Source: a candidate division WOR-3 bacterium
GTDB taxonomy: Bacteria > Hydrothermota > Tepidihabitantia > Tepidihabitantales > Tepidihabitantaceae
Length of the DNA stretch: 43,187 nt
Assembly (NCBI GenBank): GCA_016867815.1
Contig: VGIR01000016.1
Span: forward strand, 1 to 43,187
Reading direction: 5' to 3'
Shown here: in pieces, positions 41,085 to 43,187 of the stretch
Layout of the letters: every line of letters begins with the position of its first letter
Numbering within the stretch: the stretch's first letter is position 1
The notes under the pieces: model-generated
What the model was told of the DNA's origin: nothing
What the model saw: only the letters and a program-made list of their open reading frames with translations
Database searches by the model: none
Position numbers and translations under genes: made by a program

Positions 41085-42050
41085 TTACGTCTTCATTTCC
41101 TTGATCTTCGTCCGCAGCGCGGGGACCACTTTGTGCAGGTCGTCCACGATGCCGTAGTGAGCCACCGAGAAAATCGGCGCCTTTGGGTCCTTGTTCACGG
41201 CGATGATCGTATCCGCGCCTTTCATACCGGCGATGTGCTGGAACGCGCCCGAGATACCGAGAGCGATGTACAGCTTCGGCTTGATGGTCTTGCCCGAGGA
41301 GCCAATCTGCACTTCCTTGGGCAGCCAGCCCGCGTCTACTACCGGCCGCGAGGCCGCGAGCACCGCGCCGATGTCCTGCGCGAACTCCTGCGCCAGCGGC
41401 ATGTTCTTCGCTTCCTTGATGCCGCGGCCGATGCCGACCACGATCGTCGCCTTGGTGATATCGATGCCGGTGGTCGGCACTTCCTCGAGGCTAAGGAACT
41501 TCGTCTTCGCCCCGGAAACCACGTCCCCGGCGTCCCACTTCTCGACCGTGCCGCCGAGACTGGCCGGCTCCGCTTTGAAGTTCGACTGCCGGACCATGAT
41601 GACCGACGGCTCGGACCTGACGGCCCAGTCCGCAACCAGCTTGCCCGCGTACATTCCGCGGGAAACGGAAAACCCGCTATCCGCCTTGGTGCACGCGACC
41701 GCATCGGAAACGAGCCCGGCGTTCAAGGCGACTGCCAGGCTCGGCCCCAGGTCAGTACCGAACGCCGAGTTGGCAATCAGGATCGCCGCCGGCTTGCGCT
41801 CGGCCGCCAGCTTCACCAGTGCTTTCTGATACGGCTCGTAGTTGAAATCTCTGAATATCGGTCCGGAGACACAGACGACCTTGTTCGCGTGCGGAGCGAT
41901 AGCTGGGGCCAGGAGGTCGCAGCTCTCGGCCATCAGTACCGCTTCGACATTTCCCGCGCCCAGCTTCCGCGCCGCAGTCAGCATCTCGAACGACACGTCG
42001 CGGATAGCTCCCTGACGATGCTCGACCAGAACCATGATGCTGTTGCTCAT
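41085..42050 (-). CDS. etfA: Electron transfer flavoprotein alpha subunit
   Basis: This is a 321-residue protein. The N-terminal alpha/beta domain (MVLVEHRQGAIRDVSFEML, ANSAFGTDLGPSLAVALNAG) is followed by the FAD domain VVGIGRGIKEAKNMPLAQEF, SRPVVDAGWLPKEVQIG, SGKTIKPKLYIALGISGAFQHIAGM and VNKDPKAPIFSVAHYGIVDD, as in canonical EtfA. There is no fused ferredoxin domain. It lies between etfB and hdrA on one strand, separated by spacers of repeat words. Confidence 0.95.
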   Translation of the reverse strand: MSNSIMVLVEHRQGAIRDVSFEMLTAARKLGAGNVEAVLMAESCDLLAPAIAPHANKVVCVSGPIFRDFNYEPYQKALVKLAAERKPAAILIANSAFGTDLGPSLAVALNAGLVSDAVACTKADSGFSVSRGMYAGKLVADWAVRSEPSVIMVRQSNFKAEPASLGGTVEKWDAGDVVSGAKTKFLSLEEVPTTGIDITKATIVVGIGRGIKEAKNMPLAQEFAQDIGAVLAASRPVVDAGWLPKEVQIGSSGKTIKPKLYIALGISGAFQHIAGMKGADTIIAVNKDPKAPIFSVAHYGIVDDLHKVVPALRTKIKEMKT

Positions 42051-42057
42051 GCCGGCC

Positions 42058-42125
42058 TCCGGCAGGACTTTGGACGTTGGACCTTGGACACTTGACTAGG
42101 AATTAGAAATCGGCAATTAGGAATT
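42058..42125. repeat. GGACTTTGGACGTTGGACC / AGGAATTAGAAATCGGCAATTAGGAATTC words
   Basis: The etfB-etfA spacer is made of two word tracts: ggactttggacgttggacc, and aggaattagaaatcggcaat. Similar words occur in other spacers (15930-15950). Confidence 0.7.
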
Positions 42126-42129
42126 CGCA

Positions 42130-42888
42130 TCAGACAGCTCCCTTCTCCTTCAGAAGCTGTGCTATCTTCAGCGCCTTCTCGTCCACCGTTCCTTCAACCA
42201 TCTGTGCCGCGCCGACGATCTCCGGCACGTAGACCTTGATGAGCTGGGTCTTCGACTCCGCCTTGGCAGGCGCAGCCTGCTCAATCGGCTTGGCCCCGGC
42301 CCGCTTGATGCCCATGATCGAGGCATAGCGCGGCGCGTTCCCGCCGGTCTGGATGGTCACGACGCACGGAGTGGCCAGCTCCTTCACCTCGAGGAACCCG
42401 CCCTCAAGCTCACGCTTCACAGTCGCCGTGCCGGCCTGGATGTCGAGCTTCGTCACGTAGGCCGCGTGCGGCAGGCCGAGAAGCTCGGCCAGGGCCGGGC
42501 CGACCTGCGAATTGCCGTCGTCCGACGCGATAGCACCGGTAACGATCAGATCGAACGTCTTGCCCTGGAACCACCCCGCCAGCACCCGCGCAATCCCGAT
42601 TCCGTCGGTCTCGCCCAGGCCGGCGCTGTCGATGCGCGCCGCCGCGGTCGCGCCCTTGGCGAGTCCCATCCGGAGGACCTCTTCCGACTCCTTGGCGCCA
42701 ACCGAGACGAGAGTCACATTGGCGTTGTGCTTCTCTTTGGCAAGGAGCGCCTCTTCGAGGGCGTAGTTGTCCGCCTCGTTGATGGTGAACGCCAGCTTGT
42801 CCCGGACAATATCCTTGCCCGAGGCGTCCACCTTGACGTCGGCCTCAGCGGTATCCGGGACCCGCTTCAGGCAAACCGCAATCTCCAC
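42130..42888 (-). CDS. etfB: Electron transfer flavoprotein beta subunit
   Basis: This is a 252-residue protein. GTG 42888 is chosen because GGAGG lies five bases upstream. The family start EIAVCLKRVPDTAEADVKVD, then FTINEADNYALEEALLAKE, LAKGATAAARIDS, VTGAIASDDGNSQVGPALAELLGLP, the signature region KRELEGGFLEVKELATPCVVTIQTGGNAPRYAS and IMGIKRAGAKPIE. It pairs with EtfA and holds the second nucleotide/flavin. Whether this ETF bifurcates cannot be told from what I see. It is the first gene of the redox operon, served by the promoter at 43003. Confidence 0.96.
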   Translation of the reverse strand: MEIAVCLKRVPDTAEADVKVDASGKDIVRDKLAFTINEADNYALEEALLAKEKHNANVTLVSVGAKESEEVLRMGLAKGATAAARIDSAGLGETDGIGIARVLAGWFQGKTFDLIVTGAIASDDGNSQVGPALAELLGLPHAAYVTKLDIQAGTATVKRELEGGFLEVKELATPCVVTIQTGGNAPRYASIMGIKRAGAKPIEQAAPAKAESKTQLIKVYVPEIVGAAQMVEGTVDEKALKIAQLLKEKGAV

Positions 42889-43002
42889 GCTAGCCTCCAG
42901 TCTCCTGAGAAAAAGAAGCGACCCCGGACGCGGGCCGCATCAAGCAGCCGGACGCCATCGGTCGCTGAAAGGTATCCATCAGTTCGGGTTTAGCGGACTG
43001 TT

Positions 43003-43030
43003 AGAATAGCCCGAAAAGACGTTCGGTCAA
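43003..43030 (-). promoter_or_regulatory. Promoter of the etf-hdrA operon
   Basis: On the minus strand TTGACC (43025-43030), a 16-base spacer and TATTCT (43003-43008). The leader to the GTG at 42888 is about 107 bases and ends in GGAGG. The promoter lies 23 bases from the insertion-sequence end. Confidence 0.7.
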
Positions 43031-43052
43031 TAACCGCCGGGCAGTATGTGGC

Positions 43053-43187
43053 CGCAGAGCGATAATGTCATAGGCTAATGGCAGAGCGATTATGTCATAC
43101 CCTGGCGTGTCGGCCGCTATGCTGGCGGCATGTCACAGTCAGTCTGCTACTCTGAACAGGACATGAAACGCTTCAGTGTGATTCAAC
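43053..43187 (+). mobile_element. Left end of an insertion sequence (truncated by the window)
   Basis: Two direct copies of (C/G)GCAGAGCGAT(A/T)ATGTCATA (43053-43072 and 43080-43099), 27 bases apart, resemble the multiple terminal repeats bound by DDE-integrase-type transposases. A transposase-like frame starts 31 bases on. The right end lies outside the window. Confidence 0.65.
43130..43187 (+). CDS. Transposase, N-terminal fragment
   Basis: ATG 43130 opens MSQSVCYSEQDMKRFSVIQ and runs off the window. The segment resembles the N-terminus of integrase-core IS transposases, where a short lead precedes a helix-turn-helix (..VIQ..L.G.LT..EAA). Only 19 codons are visible, so the family (ISNCY/IS481-like suspected) is not proven. 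The terminal repeats upstream support the call. Confidence 0.55.
   Translation, partial: MSQSVCYSEQDMKRFSVIQ

Noticed and set aside
38666-41104. 812-residue open frame on the plus strand
   Set aside because: It lies fully antisense to hdrA and mvhD, has His/Arg/Leu-rich composition typical of the complement of high-GC genes, and no family motif.

Overview
The window is one contiguous piece of a high-GC bacterial chromosome. Gene content is that of a free-living, probably uncultured bacterium. Secreted proteins end in short Gly-Val-Tyr-Phe/Leu C-terminal sorting-type tails like those of the type IX secretion/FlgD-like group, and an HdrA/MvhD/Etf redox cluster and HypD/HypE occur together. The best guess is a candidate phylum of the FCB neighbourhood (WOR-3/Stahlbacteria-like). 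This is inferred from protein style only, because the window holds no rRNA and no tRNA that I can see.

Layout. 1-1.8 kb: a DUF1801 protein, a 760-base gap and a small unknown protein. 1.9-3.6 kb: a SWIM zinc-finger protein. 3.8-8.4 kb: three tandem secreted Asp-box (BNR) proteins behind a near-consensus promoter. 8.5-14.8 kb (plus strand): a remnant of a sorting tail, a DUF2723 membrane protein, YjbQ, a class V aminotransferase and a subtilisin-like protease. 14.9-17.3 kb (minus): a tandem winged-helix regulator-like protein and a polyprenyl-phosphate sugar transferase. 17.4-20.4 kb: uvrA, sharing its stop with convergent lon. 20.4-26.5 kb (minus): a housekeeping cluster read as coiled-coil ZapB-like gene, zapA, 6S RNA, rny, ymdB-type phosphoesterase, hsp20, lon. 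26.6-28.2 kb: two paralogous FN3-like lipoproteins. 28.4-32.4 kb: M23 peptidase, comF, lgt, site-2 protease. 32.5-34.9 kb: hypD-hypE. 35.2-37.4 kb: a long Gly-rich repeat protein resembling tail-fibre-like surface proteins. 37.9-38.5 kb: an MNT/HEPN toxin-antitoxin pair. 38.6-42.9 kb (minus): etfB-etfA-hdrA-mvhD. 43.05 kb to the end: the left end of an insertion sequence with a truncated transposase.

Two genome-scale habits stand out. First, short dispersed repeats have invaded both spacers and genes. They comprise a palindromic element family (four copies near 8.7, 17.5, 33.4 and 33.7 kb) and short tandem words. Within genes the insertions keep the frame: HypE, HypD, UvrA (twice), the S8 protease, DUF2723, and the C-termini of Lon and HdrA carry repeat-encoded peptides. 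At the hypD/hypE junction a palindromic element sits between two 27-bp copies of the hypD 3' end that differ only at synonymous sites. Second, many genes have a sigma70-type promoter (TTGAC-N, spacer 16-17, TA-rich -10) whose -10 box lies only 5-16 bases before an ATG/GTG without a Shine-Dalgarno sequence. This suggests leaderless or very short-leader mRNAs, next to other genes with strong AGGAGG sites. One such promoter-plus-start module (yjbQ) is duplicated upstream of the DUF2723 gene.

Functional threads: cell-surface and exoprotein export (sorting-tail proteins, protease, lipoproteins with lgt, glycan initiation, DUF2723), RNA turnover and proteostasis (rny, ymdB, hsp20, lon, 6S RNA), and anaerobic redox metabolism (EtfAB with HdrA/MvhD; Hyp proteins for a NiFe hydrogenase that is not in the window).
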